NCBI GenBank assembly: GCA_004554105.1
Contig: SFNW01000117.1
Location: 1-5,352 of the forward strand
DNA: 5,352 bases
Source: Clostridiales bacterium
GTDB taxonomy: Bacteria > Bacillota > Clostridia > Oscillospirales > CAG-272
Reading direction: 5' to 3'
Positions 1 to 5,352 of the stretch are shown piece by piece. Numbering within the stretch: the stretch's first letter is position 1; each line of letters opens with the position of its first letter. The position numbers were made by a program, and so were the translations under genes. Under the pieces are notes generated by a model. That model had not been told where the DNA came from. It saw only the letters and a list, made by a program, of their open reading frames with translations, and made no database searches.

Positions 1-738
1 ATTGACGCTGAGTTTCTTTTGCTTTTTCGTGCGAAAGGTGTCGGTCAGCTTCTTCGGATTGGTCAGAGAGCCGATGCCGGAGGATAGAATATCAATCAGC
101 TCTTCAAACTCTTCCTTGTTCTTGATGCTGTGCCGCGCGATGATATCGTTAATGTAGGTTTCTTTGAAGAGGTTTTTTAAAAATACAATCTTTTGCTCGG
201 GCGTGGGGAGTAGTACGACGGGAGGAAGCCCGCCGTATAAAACATACTCGTTCCAACCGTCGTACCGATTGCCGTCATAACCCTCCATAAATTCCGCAAA
301 AGAAAGTGGCTGCATATACAACTCGTCGCCGCGTCCCCGAAATTCGGTAATGATGTCCTTTGAGAGAAATTTTGCATTGCTCCCCGTGACATAAACATCT
401 GCATTCTTGATTCGGATAAGACCGTTCAGCACCGATTCAAAGTCTCCGAGCAACTGCACCTCGTCTAAAAGAATATAGTACATCTTTTCGTCGAGAATCT
501 GTTCCTTGATATGGGGATACAGCACCTCGGGGTCACGGTATTTTTTGTTTTCAAAAGAGTCAAAGGCGATTTCGATAATATGGTCTTCGGCAACGCCGCT
601 GTTCAAAAGATGATTTTTGAACAGTGTAAACAGAAGATAGGATTTGCCGCATCGGCGAATTCCGGTGACGACTTTAATCAAACCGTTGTGTTTTTTCAGA
701 ACCAGCCTGTCTAAATCGTGCTGTCTTTTGTATTCCAA
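1..738 (-). CDS. AAA+ ATP-binding protein, DUF4143-type (partial, C-terminus outside window)
   Basis: The reverse strand reads open from a TTG at 738 to the window edge, giving 246 residues with no stop. Visible motifs are Walker A GIRRCGKS (residues 26-33), Walker B YYILLDEVQ (87-95), a sensor-1-like stretch VYVTGSNAKFLS (115-126), the FRGRG arginine segment (133-137), PLSFAEF (144-150) and YGGLP (168-172). This order is typical of the AAA_14/DUF4143 family of orphan bacterial and archaeal ATPases, which are usually about 380-450 residues, so roughly the last 40% is missing. The molecular role of the family is poorly defined, so I assign only ATP binding and probable hydrolysis. The TTG start is chosen because GGAGG (750-746) lies 7 nt upstream and no in-frame ATG occurs before the upstream stop at 786-784. 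Two lines counted by hand are about 45-47% GC, against 55-67% in sampled serS lines, which fits acquisition by transfer. The gene appears monocistronic with its own promoter. Confidence 0.9.
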   Translation of the reverse strand, partial: MEYKRQHDLDRLVLKKHNGLIKVVTGIRRCGKSYLLFTLFKNHLLNSGVAEDHIIEIAFDSFENKKYRDPEVLYPHIKEQILDEKMYYILLDEVQLLGDFESVLNGLIRIKNADVYVTGSNAKFLSKDIITEFRGRGDELYMQPLSFAEFMEGYDGNRYDGWNEYVLYGGLPPVVLLPTPEQKIVFLKNLFKETYINDIIARHSIKNKEEFEELIDILSSGIGSLTNPKKLTDTFRTKKQKKLSVN

Positions 739-748
739 ACGAGCACCT

Positions 749-865
749 CCACTGAAAATTTTTGCGTATATATGACTATATTTTCAGTTGTATTATACCC
801 GATAACAGAGTCGATGTCAATCCAAACTGAAAAAAGTCATAGAAATACGCAAAAATTTTCAGTGG
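749..865. repeat. Inverted repeat pair flanking the ATPase promoter
   Basis: The left arm (749-787) and right arm (865-827, read in reverse) are near copies in inverted orientation. The outer 21 bp (749-769 against 865-845) match perfectly, and the pairing then continues through TATGACT and TTTTCAG with a compensating 2-nt insertion and 2-nt deletion. Each arm is also an internal dyad: CTGAAAA and TTTTCAG at its ends bound a unit of exactly 36 bp (752-787 and 827-862). The 39-bp spacer (788-826) holds a consensus promoter. The layout fits either a pair of operators around a promoter or the recombination sites of an invertible promoter. In the leader RNA the left arm could pair CUGAAAAU with AUUUUCAG immediately before the Shine-Dalgarno. 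No recombinase gene is visible in the window. Confidence 0.85.
792..820 (-). promoter_or_regulatory. Consensus sigma-70/sigma-A promoter for the ATPase gene
   Basis: On the minus strand, TTGACA (820-815) is followed by exactly 17 nt and TATAAT (797-792), a perfect match to the housekeeping consensus. Transcription should start near 785, giving a leader of roughly 47 nt before the TTG start at 738. The promoter lies entirely in the spacer between two inverted repeat arms, and the start site falls at the inner edge of the left arm. A promoter this strong in front of an accessory ATPase suggests that it is repressed or otherwise switched. Confidence 0.85.
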
Positions 866-981
866 ATTCGCGATTCAATCCTTGATTTTAAAAGTTTTTG
901 GGATTCCGAAGGACTTTTTTTCAAAAAGTCCTTCGGCGGGGTGCGGGGCAGAGCCCCGCATATCTCGTTCCGCTTATCTTT
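866..981. other. Intergenic region between ATPase regulatory repeats and spoVAE
   Basis: Apart from the double hairpin at 906-960, this stretch holds no gene I can support. The 40 bp between the right inverted-repeat arm and the first hairpin are AT-rich and without recognisable motifs. Plus-strand frames that open here run antisense through spoVAE and have no convincing ribosome binding site. Confidence 0.6.
906..960. terminator. Tandem hairpins downstream of spoVAE, part of a probable dispersed repeat
   Basis: Two tight stem-loops lie back to back. The first has a perfect 14-bp stem (906-919 with 923-936; CCGAAGGACTTTTT and its complement) and a 3-nt loop. The second has an 8-bp GC-rich stem (942-949 with 953-960; TGCGGGGC and its complement) with loop AGA. 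They begin 21 bp past the spoVAE stop codon, so they probably end or insulate spoVA transcription before the ATPase unit. Neither hairpin is followed by a long U-tract on either strand, so efficient intrinsic termination is uncertain. The surrounding text (about 881-975), with AAAGTTTTTGGGATTCC before it and CATATCTCGTTCCGCTT after it, resembles a dispersed palindromic element I associate with gut clostridial genomes; this is recollection only. Confidence 0.5.
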
Positions 982-1350
982 CTACTTCTTCGGCTTGCCG
1001 CGGAAAATCAGCGCCGCGAGGTAGCCGAAAATCAGCGCGGCGGAAGTGCCCGCGGCGGCGGCGGTAAAACCGCCCTTGAAAATGCCGAGCACGCCGTATT
1101 CGGCGACCGATTTGCGAATGCCCTTGGCAATCGACGCGCCGAAGCCGCAGAGCGGCAGCGTCGCGCCGCAGCCCGCAAGCTCGGTGATTTTGTCGTAGAC
1201 GCCGACGGCACCGAGCAGGACGCCGACCGAAACATACAGCACGAGAATGCGCGCGGGCGTCAGCGCGGTCTTGTCAATCAAAATCTGCGCGACGACGCAG
1301 AATGCGCCGCCGATGAGGAATGCAAAAAGATAGGTTGTCGGATCACTCAT
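982..1350 (-). CDS. spoVAE: Stage V sporulation protein AE (SpoVAEb-type)
   Basis: A 122-residue small membrane protein of the SpoVAC/SpoVAE family and the third cistron of the spoVA operon. Hydrophobic segments lie at about residues 6-26, 33-53 and 88-116, with the conserved LPLCGFG loop at 65-71 and a basic C-terminus (RGKPKK). Its length is close to B. subtilis SpoVAEb (about 116 residues). SpoVA proteins act in the forespore or spore inner membrane, where they are needed for uptake of Ca-dipicolinate during sporulation and its release in germination. The start at 1350 is chosen over an in-frame ATG at 1401 because AAAGGAG lies just upstream and the protein then begins MSDPTTYLFAFLIGG, aligning with the family. 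The start overlaps the spoVAD stop by 8 nt (ATGAGTGA), indicating translational coupling. It is an evident paralogue of spoVAC, sharing the AFLIGG....Q segment. Confidence 0.93.
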   Translation of the reverse strand: MSDPTTYLFAFLIGGAFCVVAQILIDKTALTPARILVLYVSVGVLLGAVGVYDKITELAGCGATLPLCGFGASIAKGIRKSVAEYGVLGIFKGGFTAAAAGTSAALIFGYLAALIFRGKPKK

Positions 1351-2374
1351 GGTTTCTCCTTTCGGCAGAGCCGCACGGGCGGCTGCCCGTTTCGTTTTCA
1401 CCGTACATCAGATGCACGAGATGCGCGACGGCGGGGATATTCTGCCCCTGCGTAATCGAATCCTTGCTCATCAGTGCGCCGGTCGCCATCAGCAGTACGT
1501 TGGTCAGCTTGCCGCACTCCATGTGCGGCAGAAAGTGTGCGCCGAACACGGTCGCGATGCAGCCGCAGCCGCTTCCGCCCATGTGCGCGTCCTGATTTTC
1601 ACCGTACATCAGCATACCGCAGTCGGCGTGATTGCCGACCGGGTAGCCGCTCTGCTTGCAGAGGTCCTTGAACAGCTCGCTGCCGTGAATGCCGAGGTCG
1701 CCCGTGATAATGAGGTCGTAATCCTTCGCGCTCGTGCCGCTCTCCTTGAAGTAGCGGAGCAGCGTGTCGGCGGCGGCGGGCGCCATCGCCGCGCCCATGT
1801 TGGAAATGTCCTTCTGCCCCTTGTCCTGCACCACGCCGACGAGGCAGTCGACGATTTTCACCTTGCCGCGCTCGCCGAGAATATAGCCGCCCGCGCCGGT
1901 CACGGTCCACTGCGCCGTGGGCGGACGCTGCCCGCCGTATTCAATCGGATTGCGATACTGCCGCTCTGCGGCGCAGTTGTGCGACGAGGTCACCACGGCG
2001 GCGCGGCGTGCCGCACCGCCCGAAATCAGCATGGAGGCAATCGCCATGCCCTCGGTCAGGTTGGAGCAGGCGCCGTAGATGCCGAGATAGGGAATCTCAA
2101 ACGAGAGCAGACCGTAGCAGGAGGCGACGCACTGGTTTTCGAGGTCGCCCGCAAGCAGCAAATCGACCTCGGAGGGCGCCATCGGCGCTTTGGAAAGCGC
2201 CAGCGACAGCGCAAGCCGCGCAGATTCGCTCTCGGCTTTCTCCCATGTGTTCATGCCGAAGCGGTCGTCCTTGTCGATGTAGTCAAAGCGGTTTTTGAGC
2301 GGGCCTTCGCCCTCCTTTGTGCCTACCGCCGAGGCAAAGGACATCACATATACACCCTTGGTTTTTACAATCAT
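1343..2374 (-). CDS. spoVAD: Stage V sporulation protein AD, dipicolinate-binding
   Basis: A 343-residue soluble protein with a thiolase/ketoacyl-synthase-like fold, close in length to B. subtilis SpoVAD (338). Family signatures in order are LLLAGDLENQ (72-81), GACS at the thiolase-like cysteine position (101-104), the highly conserved SSHNCAAERQYRNPIEYGG (130-148), MGAAMAPAAADT (193-204), ITGDLG (223-228), GGSGCGC (266-272) and ATGALMS (297-303). SpoVAD is known to bind dipicolinic acid and to sit peripherally on the spore inner membrane with SpoVAC, supporting DPA import into the forespore. The ATG at 2374 has GGAGGG about 8 nt upstream. The N-terminus before SAVGTKEGEGPL is slightly shorter than in Bacillus. 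The gene lies 63 nt after spoVAC and overlaps spoVAE by 8 nt. The tail beyond residue 325 is not conserved and doubles as the spoVAE translation initiation region. Confidence 0.96.
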   Translation of the reverse strand: MIVKTKGVYVMSFASAVGTKEGEGPLKNRFDYIDKDDRFGMNTWEKAESESARLALSLALSKAPMAPSEVDLLLAGDLENQCVASCYGLLSFEIPYLGIYGACSNLTEGMAIASMLISGGAARRAAVVTSSHNCAAERQYRNPIEYGGQRPPTAQWTVTGAGGYILGERGKVKIVDCLVGVVQDKGQKDISNMGAAMAPAAADTLLRYFKESGTSAKDYDLIITGDLGIHGSELFKDLCKQSGYPVGNHADCGMLMYGENQDAHMGGSGCGCIATVFGAHFLPHMECGKLTNVLLMATGALMSKDSITQGQNIPAVAHLVHLMYGENETGSRPCGSAERRNHE

Positions 2375-2437
2375 ACGGTTTTCCCTCCGCTTGTTTTGTT
2401 TGCTTTATTGTTGCCGTGCGCCGCAAGGCTTATGCGA

Positions 2438-2887
2438 TTATTCCAGCGCATTCATGACGAGCAGTACCACGCCGTAGAGTGCGCCCGAGAGAATGCCGTA
2501 GAGAATGACCGGTCCGGCTACTGTGAAAATCTTCGCGCCCACGCCGAGAATCAGCCCCTCCGCCTTGGTGTCGATGGCGGGCGAGACGACCGAGTTTGCA
2601 AAGCCGGTAACCGGCACGAGCGTGCCCGCGCCCGCAACCTTGGCAATCGAGTCGAACACGCCGAGCCCCGTCAGCAACGCGGCGAGGAAAATCATCGTGA
2701 CGGTCACGCAAACGTAGACGCTCTCGTCGGTGTAGTTGGTGAAATGACGGTAAAAGTCGAACATCGCCTGCCCGAGGACGCAGATGCCGCCGCCGATGAG
2801 AAAGGCAAAGCAGCAGTTTTTGAGACAGGGCGACTTCGGCGCGCGCCGTTTGACTAACTTTTTGTATTCTTCCTTATTTATATCCAT
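2438..2887 (-). CDS. spoVAC: Stage V sporulation protein AC
   Basis: A 149-residue integral membrane protein, matching B. subtilis SpoVAC (150). It has the family N-terminal signature KSPCLKNCCFAFLIGGGICVLGQ-like region (residues 18-40), then hydrophobic spans at about 24-44, 57-78 and 117-146, and the conserved loop GTLVPVTGFANSVVSPAID (88-106). B. subtilis SpoVAC has been described as a mechanosensitive-type channel, and it is the likely membrane conduit for Ca-DPA in spores. The start at 2887 has GGAGGG about 8 nt upstream. It is the first cistron of a minimal three-gene spoVA operon, the arrangement common in Clostridia, which lack the spoVAA, spoVAB and spoVAF genes of Bacillus. It is transcribed divergently from serS. 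I see no convincing forespore sigma-G promoter upstream, only a weak TTGACT-N17-GAATAG match on the minus strand. Confidence 0.96.
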   Translation of the reverse strand: MDINKEEYKKLVKRRAPKSPCLKNCCFAFLIGGGICVLGQAMFDFYRHFTNYTDESVYVCVTVTMIFLAALLTGLGVFDSIAKVAGAGTLVPVTGFANSVVSPAIDTKAEGLILGVGAKIFTVAGPVILYGILSGALYGVVLLVMNALE

Positions 2888-2955
2888 GGTGAAGCCCTCC
2901 TTGCCAGACTATTCTGCCCATTTTCGGCGAAAGTCAATCACAGGGCAAAAAAACC

Positions 2956-2984
2956 TTGACAGAAAACGAATTTTGCGCGATAAT
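2956..2984 (+). promoter_or_regulatory. Housekeeping promoter for serS
   Basis: TTGACA (2956-2961), a 17-nt spacer and GATAAT (2979-2984, five of six to consensus) give a strong sigma-A promoter pointing at serS. Transcription should begin near 2991, leaving a leader of only about 36 nt before the ATG at 3027. That leader is too short for a serine T-box, the usual amino-acid-responsive control of clostridial serS genes. The Shine-Dalgarno is AAGGA (3011-3015), 11 nt from the start, which is slightly long. Confidence 0.8.
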
Positions 2985-3026
2985 AAGTTTACCTATAGTT
3001 AGCAGAATGAAAGGACTTGTCAAACA

Positions 3027-4322
3027 ATGCTGGACGTTAAATTTATCTGCGAGAATCCCGAACTCGTCAAGGAAAATATAAGGAAGAAATTCAAGGATCA
3101 AAAGCTGCCGCTCGTTGACGAGGTCATCGAGCTGTACACCCGCAAGTGCGCGGCAAACACCCGCGCAAACGACCTGCGCGCCAACCGCAACAAGGTCTCC
3201 AAAGAGATCGGTATGCTGATGGGCAAGGGGCTGAAAGAGGAAGCCGAGGCGAAGAAGGCACTCGTCGCCGAGCAGGCGAAGGAGCTTGCCGCACTCGAGG
3301 TCGAGGAGACCGAGCTTGAGGCAAAGCTGAAGGACGATCTGATGAAGATTCCGAACATCATCGACCCGAGCGTGCCGGTCGGCAAGGACGACAGCGAGAA
3401 CGTCGAGGTCGAGTGCTTCGGCGAAAAGACCAAGGTCGACTTCGAGATTCCTTATCACACCGACATCATGGCGAAGTTTCACGGCATCGACAAGGAAGCC
3501 GCGGGGCGCGTCGCCGGCGAGGGCTTCTACTACCTGATGGGCGACATCGCGCGTCTGCACAGTGCCGTCACCGCTTATGCCCGCGATTTTATGATTGGCA
3601 AGGGCTTCACCTACTGCATTCCGCCCTTTATGATTCGCTCGAACGTCGTCACCGGCGTTATGAGCTTTGAGGAAATGGACGCGATGATGTACAAAATCGA
3701 GGGCGAGGACCTCTACCTCATCGGCACGAGCGAGCACTCGATGATCGGCAAGTTCATCGACACCATCACGCCCGAGGAGAGCCTGCCGCTCACGCTGACC
3801 AGCTATTCGCCCTGCTTCCGCAAGGAAAAGGGCGCGCACGGCATCGAGGAGCGCGGTATCTACCGCATTCACCAGTTCGAGAAGCAGGAGATGATCGTCA
3901 TCTGCCGCCCCGAGGAGAGCATGGACTGGTTCAACAAGATGTGGAGCTACAGCGTCGAGTTGTTCCGCTCGATGGATATTCCGGTGCGCACGCTCGAGTG
4001 CTGCTCGGGCGACCTCGCCGACCTCAAGGTCAAGTCCTACGACGTCGAGGCATGGTCGCCGAAGCAGCAGAAGTACTTCGAGGTCTGCTCCTGCTCCAAC
4101 CTCGGGGACGCGCAGGCGCGCCGTCTCGGCATCCGCGTCAAGGGCGCGGACGGCAAGAAGTACCTCGCGCATACGCTCAACAACACGGTCGTCGCACCGC
4201 CGCGTATGCTGATTGCCCTGCTTGAAAACAACCTTGAATACAAGGACGGCAAGTATTCGGTCCGCATTCCGAAGGCGTTGCAGCCCTACATGGGCGGCAA
4301 GACCGTTATCACCGAGGACTGA
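3027..4322 (+). CDS. serS: Seryl-tRNA synthetase (class IIa)
   Basis: Complete 431-residue enzyme (B. subtilis SerRS is about 425) that activates serine with ATP and charges tRNA-Ser and tRNA-Sec in the cytoplasm. Residues 1-110 form the tRNA-binding N-domain: MLDVKFICENPELVKENI, then a long charged antiparallel coiled-coil arm (about 30-105) closing with IPNIIDPSVPVG. The catalytic core shows TSEH (234-237) at the serine/ATP site, motif 2 from FRKE (264-267) to HQFEKQE (282-288), SGDLADLKVKSYDVEAW (327-343), CSCSNLGDAQARR (354-366), and motif 3 around HTLNNTVVAPPR (382-393) followed by LLEN and IPKALQPYMGG. The motif 2 loop GAHGIEERG replaces the usual bacterial G-x-x-G-x-D-T-x-G, TSEH replaces the usual TAE form, and NNTVVAPPR replaces NGSGLAVGR, so this is an atypical lineage that looks archaeal-like to me. 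Key catalytic Arg, Glu, His and motif 3 Arg are retained, so activity is expected. It is the only synthetase gene in the window. Confidence 0.97.
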   Translation: MLDVKFICENPELVKENIRKKFKDQKLPLVDEVIELYTRKCAANTRANDLRANRNKVSKEIGMLMGKGLKEEAEAKKALVAEQAKELAALEVEETELEAKLKDDLMKIPNIIDPSVPVGKDDSENVEVECFGEKTKVDFEIPYHTDIMAKFHGIDKEAAGRVAGEGFYYLMGDIARLHSAVTAYARDFMIGKGFTYCIPPFMIRSNVVTGVMSFEEMDAMMYKIEGEDLYLIGTSEHSMIGKFIDTITPEESLPLTLTSYSPCFRKEKGAHGIEERGIYRIHQFEKQEMIVICRPEESMDWFNKMWSYSVELFRSMDIPVRTLECCSGDLADLKVKSYDVEAWSPKQQKYFEVCSCSNLGDAQARRLGIRVKGADGKKYLAHTLNNTVVAPPRMLIALLENNLEYKDGKYSVRIPKALQPYMGGKTVITED

Positions 4323-4346
4323 TGCTTCGCCGAAAGGGAGAACACC

Positions 4347-5282
4347 TTGAACGACGAAATGAAGTCCGCGCCGAAAGCGAAGAAAAAGCATAAGGGACTG
4401 ATTATCTTCCTCTGCGTGCTGTTTGTGCTGCTGTTCGCCGTCGGCGCGGTCGCGTGGCGTTATCGCATGGGGATCGAAATCCTCCTCGGCGGGCTCGGCA
4501 AGTCCTCGGAGCAGCTTGCGGAAGAGCGCAGCGATTATGAGCGCAGAACGCAGGAGCTACTCGATAAGCTCAGCGGCGGCGAAATGTCGCTCAGCGCACT
4601 GTCGGAAGCCGACCGCGAACGCCTGAAGAACGGCGAGATTACGCCGTCCGAGGCAATCGCGTTGATTATGGGCATTCCGACCGCGGCGACCGAATCGCCC
4701 GATTCGACAACTGCGCCGAGCGTGACGACTTCACCCGACGCGACAACCGCGCCGGGCGAGACGACTTCGCCCGACGCGACAACTGCGCCGAGCGAGACGG
4801 CTTCACCCGCCGCGACAACCGCGCCGAGCGCGACGGCTTCGCCCGACGCGACAACCGCGCCGAGCGCGACGACCGTGCCCGCCGCGACGACCGCGCCTGC
4901 CGCGACAACCGCGACAACGACGGCTGCCGAAGCGGTGCGCCCCGTGCAGACGATTATCGCCGACATCTATCTTCTGCGCGCCGAGTTTCTCAACAAGCTC
5001 GATTTGCTGATTGCCGAGGGCAAAACCGAAATTCTCGAAGCATCGAAAAATGTCCCCGGGCTGGTCATCGACATCGGCACGGTCAACCGTTATCTCGACC
5101 GCGGCGAGGCACTTGAAAAGGAGTGCGACGCGCGCATGAAGGTTTTGCTTGCCGAGATGACCGCGTCGCTGAAAGCAAGCGGCGGCGACCTTTCGCTCGT
5201 CGACGAAGCAAGGGCTTTGTACGTTGAGGAAAAGAAGCTTTACAAGTCCGAGTTGATGAGCAAATACAAAAAGTATTTGTAA
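4347..5282 (+). CDS. Single-pass membrane protein with Thr/Pro-rich tandem repeats, function unknown
   Basis: A 311-residue protein I do not recognise as a named family. A lysine-rich N-terminus (residues 6-16) precedes one transmembrane segment (about 17-37), predicting an N-in, C-out orientation with most of the protein outside the membrane. Next come a charged helical stretch (50-110), six 12-residue repeats of consensus SPDATTAPSATT (117-188), and a mostly helical, charged C-terminal domain (about 198-311) ending in SKYKKYL. The repeat zone resembles an extracytoplasmic spacer, possibly O-glycosylated, between anchor and functional domain. It starts with TTG at 4347, supported by AAAGGGAG 6 nt upstream; an in-frame ATG at 4359 is too far from that site. 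It lies 24 bp after serS with no terminator between, so it is probably co-transcribed. No catalytic motif, sortase signal or peptidoglycan-binding motif is visible. Confidence 0.8.
   Translation: MNDEMKSAPKAKKKHKGLIIFLCVLFVLLFAVGAVAWRYRMGIEILLGGLGKSSEQLAEERSDYERRTQELLDKLSGGEMSLSALSEADRERLKNGEITPSEAIALIMGIPTAATESPDSTTAPSVTTSPDATTAPGETTSPDATTAPSETASPAATTAPSATASPDATTAPSATTVPAATTAPAATTATTTAAEAVRPVQTIIADIYLLRAEFLNKLDLLIAEGKTEILEASKNVPGLVIDIGTVNRYLDRGEALEKECDARMKVLLAEMTASLKASGGDLSLVDEARALYVEEKKLYKSELMSKYKKYL
4695..4910 (+). repeat. Six tandem 36-bp coding repeats
   Basis: Six consecutive in-frame 36-bp units encode 12-residue repeats: SPDSTTAPSVTT, SPDATTAPGETT, SPDATTAPSETA, SPAATTAPSATA, SPDATTAPSATT and VPAATTAPAATT. 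The units are highly similar at DNA level (cgacaac-gcgccg-gcga-acg cores), consistent with expansion by slippage or unequal recombination. Any change of copy number keeps the reading frame, so linker length could vary between strains. Confidence 0.9.
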
Positions 5283-5352
5283 AATTGTGCCTAATTCCGA
5301 AAAAAATTCAAAAAAGTACTGTACATTTGGAAAAACTTATGATAAAATAAAT
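5283..5352 (+). promoter_or_regulatory. AT-rich end region with a possible promoter for a gene beyond the window
   Basis: The 70 bp after the membrane-protein stop are strongly AT-rich and contain no stem-loop terminator that I can see. TGTACA (5320-5325), a 17-nt spacer and TAAAAT (5343-5348) form a fair housekeeping promoter match pointing right, with TATGAT (5338-5343) as an alternative -10. A short palindrome GTAC-T-GTAC (5316-5324) overlaps the -35 and could be an operator. AT-richness makes chance matches likely. Confidence 0.35.

Noticed and set aside
177..404. 75-residue minus-strand frame and a 67-residue plus-strand frame (511-714) in the first 740 bp
   Set aside because: Both are out-of-frame or antisense shadows of the ATPase, whose Walker A, Walker B and sensor motifs all lie in one continuous frame from 738 to 1.
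982..1401. Longer SpoVAE starting at the upstream ATG at 1401
   Set aside because: The extra 17 residues are basic and not conserved, they would overlap spoVAD by about 60 nt, and the ATG at 1350 has the good Shine-Dalgarno.
1349..2857. 502-residue open frame on the plus strand, antisense to spoVAC and spoVAD
   Set aside because: It is the mirror of GC-rich coding sequence: low-complexity Ala/Arg/His-rich protein, no ribosome binding site, and both spoVA genes on the other strand match known families end to end.
2985..3026. T-box or other riboswitch in the serS leader
   Set aside because: Only about 36 nt lie between the predicted transcription start and the ATG, with no stem-loop or antiterminator structure.
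2934..4391. 485-residue open frame on the minus strand, antisense to serS
   Set aside because: Composition is Leu/Val/Ala/Arg/Asp-rich with no domain logic, it covers the whole of an unmistakable serS, and it arises from the strong third-position GC bias of that gene.
4695..4910. 36-bp periodicity that could suggest a CRISPR array
   Set aside because: The units are directly adjacent with no unique spacers and translate in frame as a 12-residue protein repeat.
4535..4966. 143-residue minus-strand frame rich in Val/Ala/Gly
   Set aside because: It is the antisense reading of the tandem repeat region and only mirrors its periodicity.

Overview
The window looks like a chromosomal segment of an endospore-forming Firmicute, most likely a GC-rich gut-type clostridium (Oscillospiraceae/Ruminococcaceae-like). 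The evidence is a minimal spoVAC-spoVAD-spoVAE set, strong AGGAGG-type ribosome binding sites with some TTG starts, and a complex hairpin repeat of a style I associate with gut Clostridia. The placement is an inference from gene content and composition, not from a database search.

Layout, left to right. Positions 1-738 (minus) hold the first 246 codons of an AAA+ ATPase of the ATP-binding/DUF4143 type; its C-terminus lies beyond the left edge. It starts with TTG behind a good Shine-Dalgarno and is driven by a perfect consensus housekeeping promoter. That promoter sits in a 39-bp spacer between two near-identical inverted repeats (about 749-787 and 827-865), the most unusual structure in the window. 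Positions 906-960 carry two tight hairpins that separate this gene from the spoVA operon. Positions 982-2887 (minus) are spoVAC, spoVAD and spoVAE, transcribed in that order. They encode the forespore inner-membrane machinery that moves Ca-dipicolinic acid into the spore and releases it at germination. A 139-bp divergent intergenic region (2888-3026) contains a clear housekeeping promoter for serS. Positions 3027-4322 (plus) encode a complete seryl-tRNA synthetase whose motif 2 and substrate-binding signatures differ from the usual bacterial form. It is followed after 24 bp by a single-pass membrane protein (4347-5282) with six 12-residue Thr/Pro/Ala/Ser-rich repeats and a helical C-terminal domain. 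The last 70 bp are AT-rich and may hold a promoter for a gene outside the window.

The genes form three independent units: an ATPase that looks accessory (lower GC, own promoter and flanking repeats), a sporulation operon, and a housekeeping serS unit with a cell-envelope gene downstream. Nothing in the window resembles a complete undescribed multi-gene system. The best leads are the promoter framed by inverted repeats, the divergent SerRS, and the tandem-repeat membrane protein.
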